DNA of 64,000 bases from an uncultured Aquimarina sp. (GTDB lineage: Bacteria; Bacteroidota; Bacteroidia; Flavobacteriales; Flavobacteriaceae), in NCBI GenBank assembly GCA_947492105.1, contig CANLMN010000012.1, positions 48,236 to 112,235 on the forward strand. Reading direction: 5' to 3'. Each line of letters starts with the position of its first letter. The stretch's first letter is position 1. The notes under the pieces are model-generated. The model was not told the origin of the DNA. It made no database searches and saw only the letters and a program-made list of their open reading frames with translations. Position numbers and translations under genes: made by a program. Shown here one piece after another: positions 16,386 to 24,772 of the stretch.

Positions 16386-19300
16386 ATGAAGAAGTTTTAC
16401 GTTTTTGTGAGTGTTTTGTTTTTATTACTTGCAAGTACAATAGGTTGTAGTAATAAGGAGATTAATCTTATTACTAACATTGATTTTGAGTTAAGTTTGT
16501 CTAATGAGGATAGCGGTTTTGTACAAGATTCTCTACCCACAACTATTATTTTGACTCCCGAAAGAACGAACTACCCTGGTTTTTCGTATTATATTAATTA
16601 TAAAGTGATGGAGGGTGAGGGGTATTATCTTACCGAAGATGATACCGAGGTACCGGCAGAGACCGATATTTTGGTGAGTAAAGAGGAGGATTTTACGGCA
16701 AATTGGAAATATATTGGCACTACAGCTGGAGAGCATAAAATTACTATCAATGGTAGGGATAATTTTGAAAAAACCAAAGTAGCGACGATGCAGTATGAAA
16801 TCAAACCGATAAATTTGATTTGGGAAGCGTTGAGCCCGCAGACTATGGCAAAGATCAATGATACCATTCCTCTTACATTGCGATTAGAAAACACTTCTGG
16901 AGCTCCACTGACTTTTGAGAATACAATAAAAATTGAAGAAGGAGCAGGCTTGGTTCTTGATGCGGATAAGAAGGCAATAACGTTAAATAGAGCTTTGTCA
17001 ATAGATGAGGGTGTGTTGAGTTTGTTTTATGTAGGAGCAGCTGCCGGTCAGAATATAGTGCGTTTTGATCTTGATGTTAGTAATGCAAGTAAAAAAACAA
17101 CACAAGTGTCCTTTGATATTAAGGAAGAACTAAAAAATGAACCACCAGTAGCCGTAATCGACACTATTTCAACAACGGTCGCAAAACCTATAGTTATTGA
17201 TGTGTTGATGAATGATACAGATCCAGAAGACGATGTATTGACCATAACAACAGTTACAGAGCCAGCAAATGGCACAGCAATTATCGAAAACGGTATGGTT
17301 GTATATACCCCAAATAATGCTTTTGTCGGTAATGAACCTTTTTCCTATACTATTATAGATGTGGCAGGAAATGAGGCTACAGGAGAGATTCGAGTAGTAG
17401 TCAAGATGCGAGAAACTTTGGAGATACCAGATCGCAATTTTGAAGAGGCCCTTATTGCTTTGGGGCATGATGATGTTGTTGATCAAAAAATGTTTAGGGA
17501 TGTTGCCGAAGGAATTGAATCCTTGGATGTTTCAAACAAAAATATAGCAAATCTAAAGGGAATTGAAGGGTTTGTAAATTTAAAATTGTTGAAAGCGAAT
17601 GAAAATCAATTATCGGCCATTTTGGTGGATGAGTTGGTTAATTTGGTTTCTTTGGATATAGGATTCAATAAAATAACAAATATCAATCTTTCAGAAAACA
17701 AGTTGTTAGAGGTTTTAAATGTAGAACAAAATAAGTTATCGAGCTTAGATACTCAAAATAATTTAAAGATTAAAACCTTAATAACAAGGAGTTATGAGGC
17801 TACCGAAGGAAACAATGTAATACCAAACTTGAAAGTGGAACACTTGAGAGATTTAGAAACTTTTGTGTGCTTTCGTAACGGAATTGTTGAGCTTGATTTA
17901 ACTAAAAATACCGCATTAAAAGTTTTTGAATGTGGGTGGAATCCTTTGAAAACAATAGATTTAAAGAATAATGTACTCTTAGAAAAGATAAATCTGGGAG
18001 GATCACCCGTAGGAAATATAGAGGTGTCCAATTTGATCAATCTAACATCCCTTTCTTTGTATAATATAGGAATGACAGAGTTAGATGTTTCTAAAAATCT
18101 TGATTTGGAACATCTTGCCATTCCATTAAACAAAATAACTACCTTAGACATTAGTAACAATAGATTTATAAATAACTTGACGGTTTCTCAAAATGATCTA
18201 ACTAGTCTAGATGTTAGTCATATTGATGTAAAACAGTTAGTCTTAAAATCAACAAAAAATCCTGATTTAGTTTGTATTCAAGTAAGTAATCTCAATGAGG
18301 CCAATGCTCGTGCAGATTGGGAAAAGGATACTACTGCTTTTTATAGAGAGGACTGTAGCAAACCTAGGGAAACAGTGGCTATTCCAGATCGCAATTTTGA
18401 AGAGGCCCTTATTGCAATGGGGCATGATGATGTTGTTGATCAAAAAATGTTTAGGGATGTTGCCGAAGGAATTGAATCCTTGGATGTTTCACAAGTTGAT
18501 GATAGTGTTGCAGAAGAGAATAGGATTCAATCCTTAGAAGGAATTGAAGCATTTATTTCATTAACCAGCCTAGAGGCTAGATTTAATGCACTCAAAACGG
18601 TAGATATTAGTAAAAATCTACTTTTGGATAGGATAGATTTTGAAAGTAATAGACTTACTGAATTAGATGTTTCAAAGAATACGAAGTTAACTTGGTTAAG
18701 TGTTTTTAGAAATCAGTTACCTTCTTTAAATATTTCTCAAAATACGAACCTAGTGTATCTTGATGCCGATGATAATAATCTTACAACAATAGAGCTTTCT
18801 AAAAACGAAAAACTGGAAACGCTAGGCTTGAATGAAAATAAGTTGACGGTTATTGATTTAACTACGAATACAAGATTAAAGAGTCTTTCTTTGGGTTTTA
18901 GAAAACCAACAACAAATGTAAATGCTTTAACTTCTGTAGATGTTTCCCGATTATTGGATTTAGAATTGTTATCTGTCAATTATATGCAAGATTTGACAAG
19001 TGTTGATCTCAGTGCGAATAAGAAGTTGATGACTGTTTTTATAAAAGCATCTGGAATTTCTTCTTTGGATTTAAGTAATAATCCGGCTATAACAAGAATT
19101 GATGCAGCTAATTGTAGTGCCTTGGAAACTGTAAATATTCGTAATGGGTCAAATGCCTTGATAACAGAATTCACTGTTGCTGGTAGTGTTAATCTTTCTT
19201 GCATTCAAGTTGATAATCGAAAAGAAGCTAACGCAAATACGAATTGGAAAAAAGATGCAGCCGCTTTTTATAGTGAAGATTGTAGCAAACCAAGAGAAAC

Positions 19301-20741
19301 GGTTGCTATTCCTGATGATAATTTTGAGTCGGCACTTATTGCTTTGGGTTATGACGAAGGAGCATTAGATGATGTGATGTTTAAGGATGTTGCAGAGAGT
19401 GTAATTTCTCTTAACTTGACAGATAAAGGAATTAAGCAATTGTCAGGAATTGAGTCGTTTACTTCTCTTGAGAGCCTTCGAGCAAATAAAAATCAATTAA
19501 CGACAATCGATTTGACGCAAAATAAGGCGCTGAAAGAGCTCTTTTTGGATAATAATCAGCTTACCACTATAGATGTAAGCAAGAATACTGGATTAGAGGT
19601 ATTTTGGATTAAAGATAATCAGCTGACTTCGATTGATTTAAAGGATAATGTGGTATTAGAAACTTTATCCCTTACAGGAAATTCAATTCCATCGGTGAAC
19701 TTAACAGCGAATAGACAGCTTAGTAATCTAGGGCTCGCTAGAATGCCCCTGGCTTCAATCGACCTTAGTGCGAATACGGAGTTAGTCGAAGTTTGGATTT
19801 CTAATGCAAGATTAACAACGATAGATGTATCAAATCTTGGTAGCTTAAAGCGTCTTCGTTTATACGGTAACCAACTCACCGAATTAAACCTTCAGAGAGT
19901 ATCTGCAAACCTTACAGTTTTGGACGTAACAAATAATAGTGCTCTGGAGTGCATCCAAGTTGATAATCGAAAAGAAGCTAACGCAAATACGAATTGGAAA
20001 AAAGATGCAACCGCTTTTTATAGTGAAGATTGTAGCAGACCTAGAGAGACGGTAGCTATTTCGGATAGCAATTTCGAAAAAGTATTGTTTGAGAATTACG
20101 GCGATGATGCTTTGGATGGTAAAGTTTACAAAGATATCGCAGAAAGTGTAACCGTTTTGGATATTTCTGATTCAGGTATAGCTAATTTGACAGGTATAGA
20201 AGGGTTTACTAATTTGATAGAGTTGACTGCCAAAAATAATAATCTAACGACTGTAGATATTAGCAAAAACACCAAATTAAAGCGAGTTACCTTTAAAGAA
20301 AATAAATTGACGACGTTAGATTTGAGTAAAAATTTGGAATTAGAATGGTTAGAGTTGTGGTTTAATGAAATCTCTAGCATAGATGTATCCAAGAATACTG
20401 CTTTGAAGTTTTTGGATGTTGATACGAATAATTTGACAGCGATTGATGTAAGAGCAAATGTGAATCTTACAGAATTGTATTTATTCAATAATAAGTTGAC
20501 TGAGATTGATTTGAGTCAAAACACAAATTTAGAGAAATTGCAGATCGGAAATAGAACTGGATTGCCGAATGATAATGCGCTCACAACTTTAAATATGAAA
20601 GGGCATGTAAAGTTAATTCAAAACGATATGTATAATATGCCTAGTCTTTCTTGTATAGTGGTAGATGATGTAGCAGTAGCAGAAGGACAGGCTAAATGGG
20701 CTAAAGATACTACTGCTAATTACAGTACTGAATGTAATTAA
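16386..20741 (+). CDS. Giant leucine-rich-repeat lipoprotein with Ig/cadherin-like domain
   Basis: 1451 aa. The signal peptide ends in a lipobox (LASTIGC, Cys21), so it is a lipoprotein, probably surface-exposed. Residues about 25-250 are beta-rich. About 253-343 form a Big_9 / cadherin-like domain (PPVAVIDTIS, VMNDTDPEDD, TIIDVAGNEATGE). Four LRR modules follow (about 346-660, 661-968, 969-1217 and 1218-1451). Each opens with a cap like IPDRNFEEALIALG and closes with CIQVDN.., W.KD.TA.Y, EDCS. The repeats are of the type L..LDVS.NT.L. It most likely serves in adhesion or protein binding (inference). There is no T9SS domain. It ends 5 bp from a convergent gene. Parts of modules 1/2 and 3/4 are nearly identical in DNA. 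Confidence 0.85.
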   Translation: MKKFYVFVSVLFLLLASTIGCSNKEINLITNIDFELSLSNEDSGFVQDSLPTTIILTPERTNYPGFSYYINYKVMEGEGYYLTEDDTEVPAETDILVSKEEDFTANWKYIGTTAGEHKITINGRDNFEKTKVATMQYEIKPINLIWEALSPQTMAKINDTIPLTLRLENTSGAPLTFENTIKIEEGAGLVLDADKKAITLNRALSIDEGVLSLFYVGAAAGQNIVRFDLDVSNASKKTTQVSFDIKEELKNEPPVAVIDTISTTVAKPIVIDVLMNDTDPEDDVLTITTVTEPANGTAIIENGMVVYTPNNAFVGNEPFSYTIIDVAGNEATGEIRVVVKMRETLEIPDRNFEEALIALGHDDVVDQKMFRDVAEGIESLDVSNKNIANLKGIEGFVNLKLLKANENQLSAILVDELVNLVSLDIGFNKITNINLSENKLLEVLNVEQNKLSSLDTQNNLKIKTLITRSYEATEGNNVIPNLKVEHLRDLETFVCFRNGIVELDLTKNTALKVFECGWNPLKTIDLKNNVLLEKINLGGSPVGNIEVSNLINLTSLSLYNIGMTELDVSKNLDLEHLAIPLNKITTLDISNNRFINNLTVSQNDLTSLDVSHIDVKQLVLKSTKNPDLVCIQVSNLNEANARADWEKDTTAFYREDCSKPRETVAIPDRNFEEALIAMGHDDVVDQKMFRDVAEGIESLDVSQVDDSVAEENRIQSLEGIEAFISLTSLEARFNALKTVDISKNLLLDRIDFESNRLTELDVSKNTKLTWLSVFRNQLPSLNISQNTNLVYLDADDNNLTTIELSKNEKLETLGLNENKLTVIDLTTNTRLKSLSLGFRKPTTNVNALTSVDVSRLLDLELLSVNYMQDLTSVDLSANKKLMTVFIKASGISSLDLSNNPAITRIDAANCSALETVNIRNGSNALITEFTVAGSVNLSCIQVDNRKEANANTNWKKDAAAFYSEDCSKPRETVAIPDDNFESALIALGYDEGALDDVMFKDVAESVISLNLTDKGIKQLSGIESFTSLESLRANKNQLTTIDLTQNKALKELFLDNNQLTTIDVSKNTGLEVFWIKDNQLTSIDLKDNVVLETLSLTGNSIPSVNLTANRQLSNLGLARMPLASIDLSANTELVEVWISNARLTTIDVSNLGSLKRLRLYGNQLTELNLQRVSANLTVLDVTNNSALECIQVDNRKEANANTNWKKDATAFYSEDCSRPRETVAISDSNFEKVLFENYGDDALDGKVYKDIAESVTVLDISDSGIANLTGIEGFTNLIELTAKNNNLTTVDISKNTKLKRVTFKENKLTTLDLSKNLELEWLELWFNEISSIDVSKNTALKFLDVDTNNLTAIDVRANVNLTELYLFNNKLTEIDLSQNTNLEKLQIGNRTGLPNDNALTTLNMKGHVKLIQNDMYNMPSLSCIVVDDVAVAEGQAKWAKDTTANYSTECN
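17427..17535 (+). repeat. Internal duplication in the LRR gene, pair 1 (second copy at 18384-18492)
   Basis: About 109 bp coding for the N-cap of LRR modules 1 and 2 are identical except for two adjacent bases (GCTTTG versus GCAATG). Such DNA identity in a gene whose other repeats have diverged points to recent duplication or gene conversion. Confidence 0.85.
19202..19291 (+). repeat. Internal duplication in the LRR gene, pair 2 (second copy at 19952-20041)
   Basis: About 90 bp coding for the C-cap of modules 2 and 3 (IQVDNRKEANANTNWKKDA...) differ at only about three positions between the two copies. Confidence 0.85.
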
Positions 20742-20746
20742 AAAGA

Positions 20747-21685
20747 TTAATTAAGAGGTTTTATGTAAATCCTGTTTTGGATTAGCCAAGAATGTATTTT
20801 TGCCAAAAGCCGTAGGATAATGGAGGGGAGTTGCAGGAGTGCTCTTTGTTTAAAAGTTAGGTTTTTAGGGGCAATTTCGTTTAGCTGTTTGTTCCAAATA
20901 TTTTTTTGACCTGCTATTCTAGAACGAATTGCCAAAGCGAAGCGATTCAAATCTAAATAAAACTTTAAAGAAGGATTTTGTATTTCCTCGTTTCTGTATT
21001 TATTAATGAAATAATCTATTTGATCGTTCAATTTGGCGGTAGATAAACTGTCTACAGTGTCCTTATTATATATCATAGTGACTTCATTGAAAAACACAAT
21101 CGGAAGTTTGAGAACAAAGCGAATGAATAGATCAATATCCTCCCCAATAAATAGTTTTGCATCAAATTTTCCGATTTGATTAAAGCTAGATTTACTAAAA
21201 GCTACTGCAGATGTCCAAGCAATAGGATTAATCATACTAGCGGCAAAATAATCTTCAATAATGGACATTCCTGTGGCTACAGGACGGCTAAAAACAATCT
21301 CTTTTGTGTAATTTTCATGATATTTGATTGCGTATCGCGTACAATACAAACCAGCCTTGGGGAATTCATGAATTAATTGGTGTAAAGAAGTTAGGTGGTG
21401 AGGGAGCCATATATCATCGGCATCTAATAATGCAATATAATCCCCTATTGATGTAGTAATGCCATTATTTCGTGCTACAGAAACCCCTTGATTTTTTTGA
21501 TGGATTAGTCGGATCCTTGGGTCATGTACATTGGATACAAGAGTGCTGCTTTGGTCAGTACCTCCATCATTGATGATAATGATTTCAAAATCAGTAAATG
21601 TTTGATTGAGAACACTATTTAAGGTGTCTAAAATGTGTTCCTCTTTGTTGTATAATGGAATGATAACAGAGAAAAAAGGATTCAT
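20747..21685 (-). CDS. Glycosyltransferase family 2
   Basis: 312 aa. A GT-A domain with SVIIPLYNKEEHILDTLNSV, the ending EIIIINDGGTDQS, and the DxD-type motif ALLDADDIWLP near residue 95. The C-terminal part has amphipathic helices and a basic tail that could attach to the membrane. Its start overlaps the end of the upstream GT2 gene by four bases (ATGA), so the two are translationally coupled. Its end is only five bases from the end of the LRR gene. It probably takes part in surface glycan assembly; donor and acceptor are unknown. Confidence 0.87.
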   Translation of the reverse strand: MNPFFSVIIPLYNKEEHILDTLNSVLNQTFTDFEIIIINDGGTDQSSTLVSNVHDPRIRLIHQKNQGVSVARNNGITTSIGDYIALLDADDIWLPHHLTSLHQLIHEFPKAGLYCTRYAIKYHENYTKEIVFSRPVATGMSIIEDYFAASMINPIAWTSAVAFSKSSFNQIGKFDAKLFIGEDIDLFIRFVLKLPIVFFNEVTMIYNKDTVDSLSTAKLNDQIDYFINKYRNEEIQNPSLKFYLDLNRFALAIRSRIAGQKNIWNKQLNEIAPKNLTFKQRALLQLPSIILRLLAKIHSWLIQNRIYIKPLN

Positions 21686-22581
21686 AGACGGAATGATTTT
21701 TTGGAAACAAAATAGTATCCCAAACGATAAAAATCAAATAGTAGAAGATTAGGATAGGCCGAAGTTAAATTATTTTTTACAAAAGCCTTTGACATCTTGT
21801 ATAGTAGTATGATAAAATAATGGAGCTTCATGTTTTCTAATTTGGAGGCAATTCGGGTTAATTTGATGTCTTTGCTCCGAATAAGGTTCTTGTTTTGGAA
21901 AAAATGCAGTACTTCAACAGATTCCAAGGACTTTTTTAAGAAAGAGATACTTGTTTCCAAGCCTAGATGTATTACAGGGTTCTCGATGTGCAAAATAGGT
22001 GTATTCTGTTGTTGCAAATTCAATGCAAACAAAGTGTCTTCATGTCTTAGATTGGGAATCGATTCATCAAAAGGGACTTTTAGCATAAGTTCTTTTTTAA
22101 TCAAAAAGTTTAAAGTGAGTAATGTGATGTGCGGATCTTGTGATCTCTGATCAACCGTTAGTGCTTCTCTTTTGTTTCCGTATTTCCAACGGAGTAACTG
22201 ATCTTTGTTGGGAGCGGTTTTTTGATAAACAATACCTCCATAGATAACTCCTCTGTTGAGATGGAGATGGTCTAGGTATTTTTGGATAAAAGTTGTCGCT
22301 AGTACCTTGGTGTCCGCATCAAGAAATAGCAATTGTGGATATTGCGCCTTTTCAGCCAATAGATTTCGGATAGCACTCCTACCAATATTTTTTTCTAGAA
22401 CTTCATAGCGGCAGTTAGAAAGGGTATTTATTTTTTTATTAACTCTCGTGTATTCTTCGGGAGAACCATCGTCAAAACAAATAACTTCAAATGGAATAGC
22501 ACAACTCAAAAGTTGCATATGCAAAGAGCAAACGAGTTCTAGAGTGTCGTATTTGTATGTAGGGATAAGGACAGAAATCAT
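21682..22581 (-). CDS. Glycosyltransferase family 2
   Basis: 299 aa. It begins MISVLIPTYKYDTLELV, with VICFDDGSPEEY as the nucleotide-binding Asp motif, NIGRSAIRNLLAEKA, and LLFLDADTKV as DxD. The C-terminal region lacks clear multiple membrane spans. It is the third gene of the co-directional set ftsE - methyltransferase - GT2 - GT2 and is coupled by overlap to the GT2 downstream. The two GT2 proteins are not close copies of each other, so they probably add different sugars. Confidence 0.87.
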   Translation of the reverse strand: MISVLIPTYKYDTLELVCSLHMQLLSCAIPFEVICFDDGSPEEYTRVNKKINTLSNCRYEVLEKNIGRSAIRNLLAEKAQYPQLLFLDADTKVLATTFIQKYLDHLHLNRGVIYGGIVYQKTAPNKDQLLRWKYGNKREALTVDQRSQDPHITLLTLNFLIKKELMLKVPFDESIPNLRHEDTLFALNLQQQNTPILHIENPVIHLGLETSISFLKKSLESVEVLHFFQNKNLIRSKDIKLTRIASKLENMKLHYFIILLYKMSKAFVKNNLTSAYPNLLLFDFYRLGYYFVSKKSFRL

Positions 22582-22668
22582 GATTTGGTAAATATAATAT
22601 TTACGGCTAGATATTAATGGATATTTTGAAAGTATAGGTTTTTTTGGTCAAAAAAAATGATTTTTGAC

Positions 22669-23412
22669 CTACTTTTGCGCAATAATAATAGTTTCTCCTT
22701 CTTCAAAACCGTGTAAGATGTCCAAATCATTGTGCTGGGAGTAGTTTCGTATGTCGATATGTTCAAAGCCAGCATTTTTTAATCGCCCAGCGAGTCCTTC
22801 GGGGCTGTAAATTCGGACATGATCTTCTTGTCCAAAATGTTTTAAACGATCAATTTTTGTAGTGATGGATGTGTTTTCATAAATCTTGCCATTTTTGAAA
22901 GGCGTTTGGATGATAGCGATCCCTCCCTGCTTTAGTACCCGGTACAATTCTCTCATAGCCTTGTGATCGTCTGGGATGTGTTCTAGGATATGATAACAGA
23001 TAATACGATCAAAAAAATCGTTTTCTACAGAAATTTGGGTAATGTCATACCGATATTCTGCAAGGAATTCATTTTCAAAATCAGTGCTGTGATATGTGAT
23101 TTCCTTAAGTTGTTTTATTTTTCTGTACAACGGTCGAGCTGGAGAAAAATGGAGCACATTTCCTGTTAGACCGATTTCTGTGTTTAATAAATGGTATAAC
23201 CTTCTGGTTCTAGCCAGACTCCCACAAAAAGGACATTGCTGTGAGCTCCCTAGGGTTTCCAATAATTTCCTACTTTGATGGTCGCATATCGTACAGGTAT
23301 ATGTTTTTCCTTTATAAAATAAACCATGAAAGTAGCGAAAAAAAAGCTCGTTTTTAAAAAGAAAAGTATTCGGGATAAGTGTTTTAACGACAGTTTTTAG
23401 CTGATTGTACAT
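22669..23412 (-). CDS. SAM-dependent methyltransferase with N-terminal zinc ribbon
   Basis: 247 aa. Residues about 38-66 form a four-cysteine zinc ribbon (Cys40, Cys43, Cys60, Cys63). A class I methyltransferase domain (Methyltransf_11 type) follows: the acidic-loop region YHSTDFENEF, then FDRIICYHILEHIPDDHKAM, LYRVLKQGGIAIIQTPF. The glycine-rich SAM loop is atypical (HFSPARPL). Similar proteins are found in surface polysaccharide loci. The start is three bases after the stop of ftsE, so they share a transcript. The substrate is unknown. Confidence 0.8.
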   Translation of the reverse strand: MYNQLKTVVKTLIPNTFLFKNELFFRYFHGLFYKGKTYTCTICDHQSRKLLETLGSSQQCPFCGSLARTRRLYHLLNTEIGLTGNVLHFSPARPLYRKIKQLKEITYHSTDFENEFLAEYRYDITQISVENDFFDRIICYHILEHIPDDHKAMRELYRVLKQGGIAIIQTPFKNGKIYENTSITTKIDRLKHFGQEDHVRIYSPEGLAGRLKNAGFEHIDIRNYSQHNDLDILHGFEEGETIIIAQK

Positions 23413-23415
23413 AGT

Positions 23416-24099
23416 TTATCCTTTCCGTTGTACTACTTCAAAAACTTTAGTTCCATCGCATTTCAAGGTTTTGGAAGGGTATTTTAGTAATAGCGCATAA
23501 TCATGGGTAGCCATTAGGATGGTGTTTCCGTTTTTGTTGATTTCTTGTAGGAGCTCCATTACTTCTACGGAGGTTTGCGGATCCAAATTCCCAGTAGGTT
23601 CATCAGCAATAATCAGTTCTGGATCATTGAGCAACGCACGTGCTATTGTAATACGTTGTTGCTCACCACCAGAAAGCTGATAGGGGAATGTCAAGTTTTT
23701 ACTTTTCATACCAACCTTATCCAATACTTCTTCAATACGTTTTTCCATGGCAGCTTTGTCTTCCCAACCTGTGGCCTTGAGGACAAATAACAAATTGTCT
23801 TTTACCGTTCGATCATTTAGTAGTTTGAAATCCTGAAAAATCACACCTAATTTTCTTCTTAGAAAAGGAATTTGCTTTTCTTTTAATTCTCTAAGATCAA
23901 AATCGACAATACTTCCTTCTCCTTCCATAAGAGGTAAATCTCCGTAAAGTGTTTTCATAAAACTACTTTTTCCAGACCCTGTTTTTCCGATAAGATAAAC
24001 AAAGTCTCCTTTAAAGATTTCGACATCAACATGAGACAAAATCAAGTTTTCTCGCTGAAAAATCGAAGCATTTTTTAATCGAAGTACTGCAGATGACAT
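23416..24099 (-). CDS. ftsE: Cell division ATP-binding protein FtsE
   Basis: 227 aa ABC ATPase. Walker A GKTGSGKSS, Q-loop VIFQDFKLL, signature LSGGEQQR, Walker B LIIADEPTG and the H-loop MATHDYALL are all present. Length and the phrase RRKLGVIFQDFKLL fit FtsE better than LolD or MacB-type ATPases. FtsE works with the membrane protein FtsX to control septal peptidoglycan hydrolases. FtsX is not adjacent here. The gene instead heads an operon with a methyltransferase and two glycosyltransferases. Confidence 0.88.
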   Translation of the reverse strand: MSSAVLRLKNASIFQRENLILSHVDVEIFKGDFVYLIGKTGSGKSSFMKTLYGDLPLMEGEGSIVDFDLRELKEKQIPFLRRKLGVIFQDFKLLNDRTVKDNLLFVLKATGWEDKAAMEKRIEEVLDKVGMKSKNLTFPYQLSGGEQQRITIARALLNDPELIIADEPTGNLDPQTSVEVMELLQEINKNGNTILMATHDYALLLKYPSKTLKCDGTKVFEVVQRKG

Positions 24100-24772
24100 A
24101 AGTATCGTATTCTTTTTTTTTAGCTAATGTACATAATGTTTACCAATCAGGCGCTCTGGTTCGTTTTTCTACCCTGTGATTTTTGATGTTTGAATAGCAT
24201 TTTGTAATGTTTTGAGGGTGTAGACTGTGTGTTTTTTGCACTCAAATATAAGCTAGTAGTGTCTTTTTTGTAGCAATCTTGTTTTATTCAGAGATGACGT
24301 ATTCAATCATTTTCTATGGTATACCGGTTAAAATGTTATTGTAGGCCAAAATAGGAGAAAAAGAAGCGAATTATTAGTAGGTAATTATTTTTTGAAGGGT
24401 ATTAAAAATTTTTCAGGAATCACTTGTTTGTAACATCTGTAGCTATTTCAAAATTGGGAGACGTTTTGAATCCCTTCTTAGATAAAAGTAAAAATACATT
24501 TAAAAGAAAATTAATTGAAGAATGCTTTGTCAATTTAATCAATGTTTTGGGTAGTTTTGTGCTTGGCAAAATCATTTTGATATAATTATAAGATGTTTTT
24601 TTCGTTTTATCAAATGAACGAACTTTCCAAGTACATATAACCTCCAAACAGTTTTATTCGTATGACTGGTTTTTGGAAAGGCTATGAATAAAATCATTTT
24701 TAGATATAATAATGGGTATAGCTTTTGATAGATCTAACTATCTTTAGCATTATAAATACAAACACGGATTAT
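24100..24772. other. Divergent intergenic region between ftsE and the TPR gene
   Basis: 673 bp, AT-rich, with a short type A repeat (24321-24403). A 75-codon minus-strand frame at 24420-24647 is judged spurious because of low-complexity Lys/Leu/Thr composition and no promoter or partner. Confidence 0.55.
24321..24403. repeat. Type A repeat, copy A7 (internally deleted)
   Basis: Only the two ends remain. The left end is TATACCGGTTAAAATG, then ATTGTAGGCCAAAATA. The right end is AATTATTAGTAGGTAATTAT, then GAAGGGTATTA. The central hairpin seen in the long copies is missing. Retention of both termini with loss of the middle is typical of miniature inverted-repeat elements. Confidence 0.65.

Noticed and set aside
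24420-24647. 75-codon minus-strand frame upstream of the TPR gene
   Set aside because: Low-complexity Lys/Leu/Thr composition, no recognisable family, no promoter or coupled neighbour; likely chance in AT-rich DNA.
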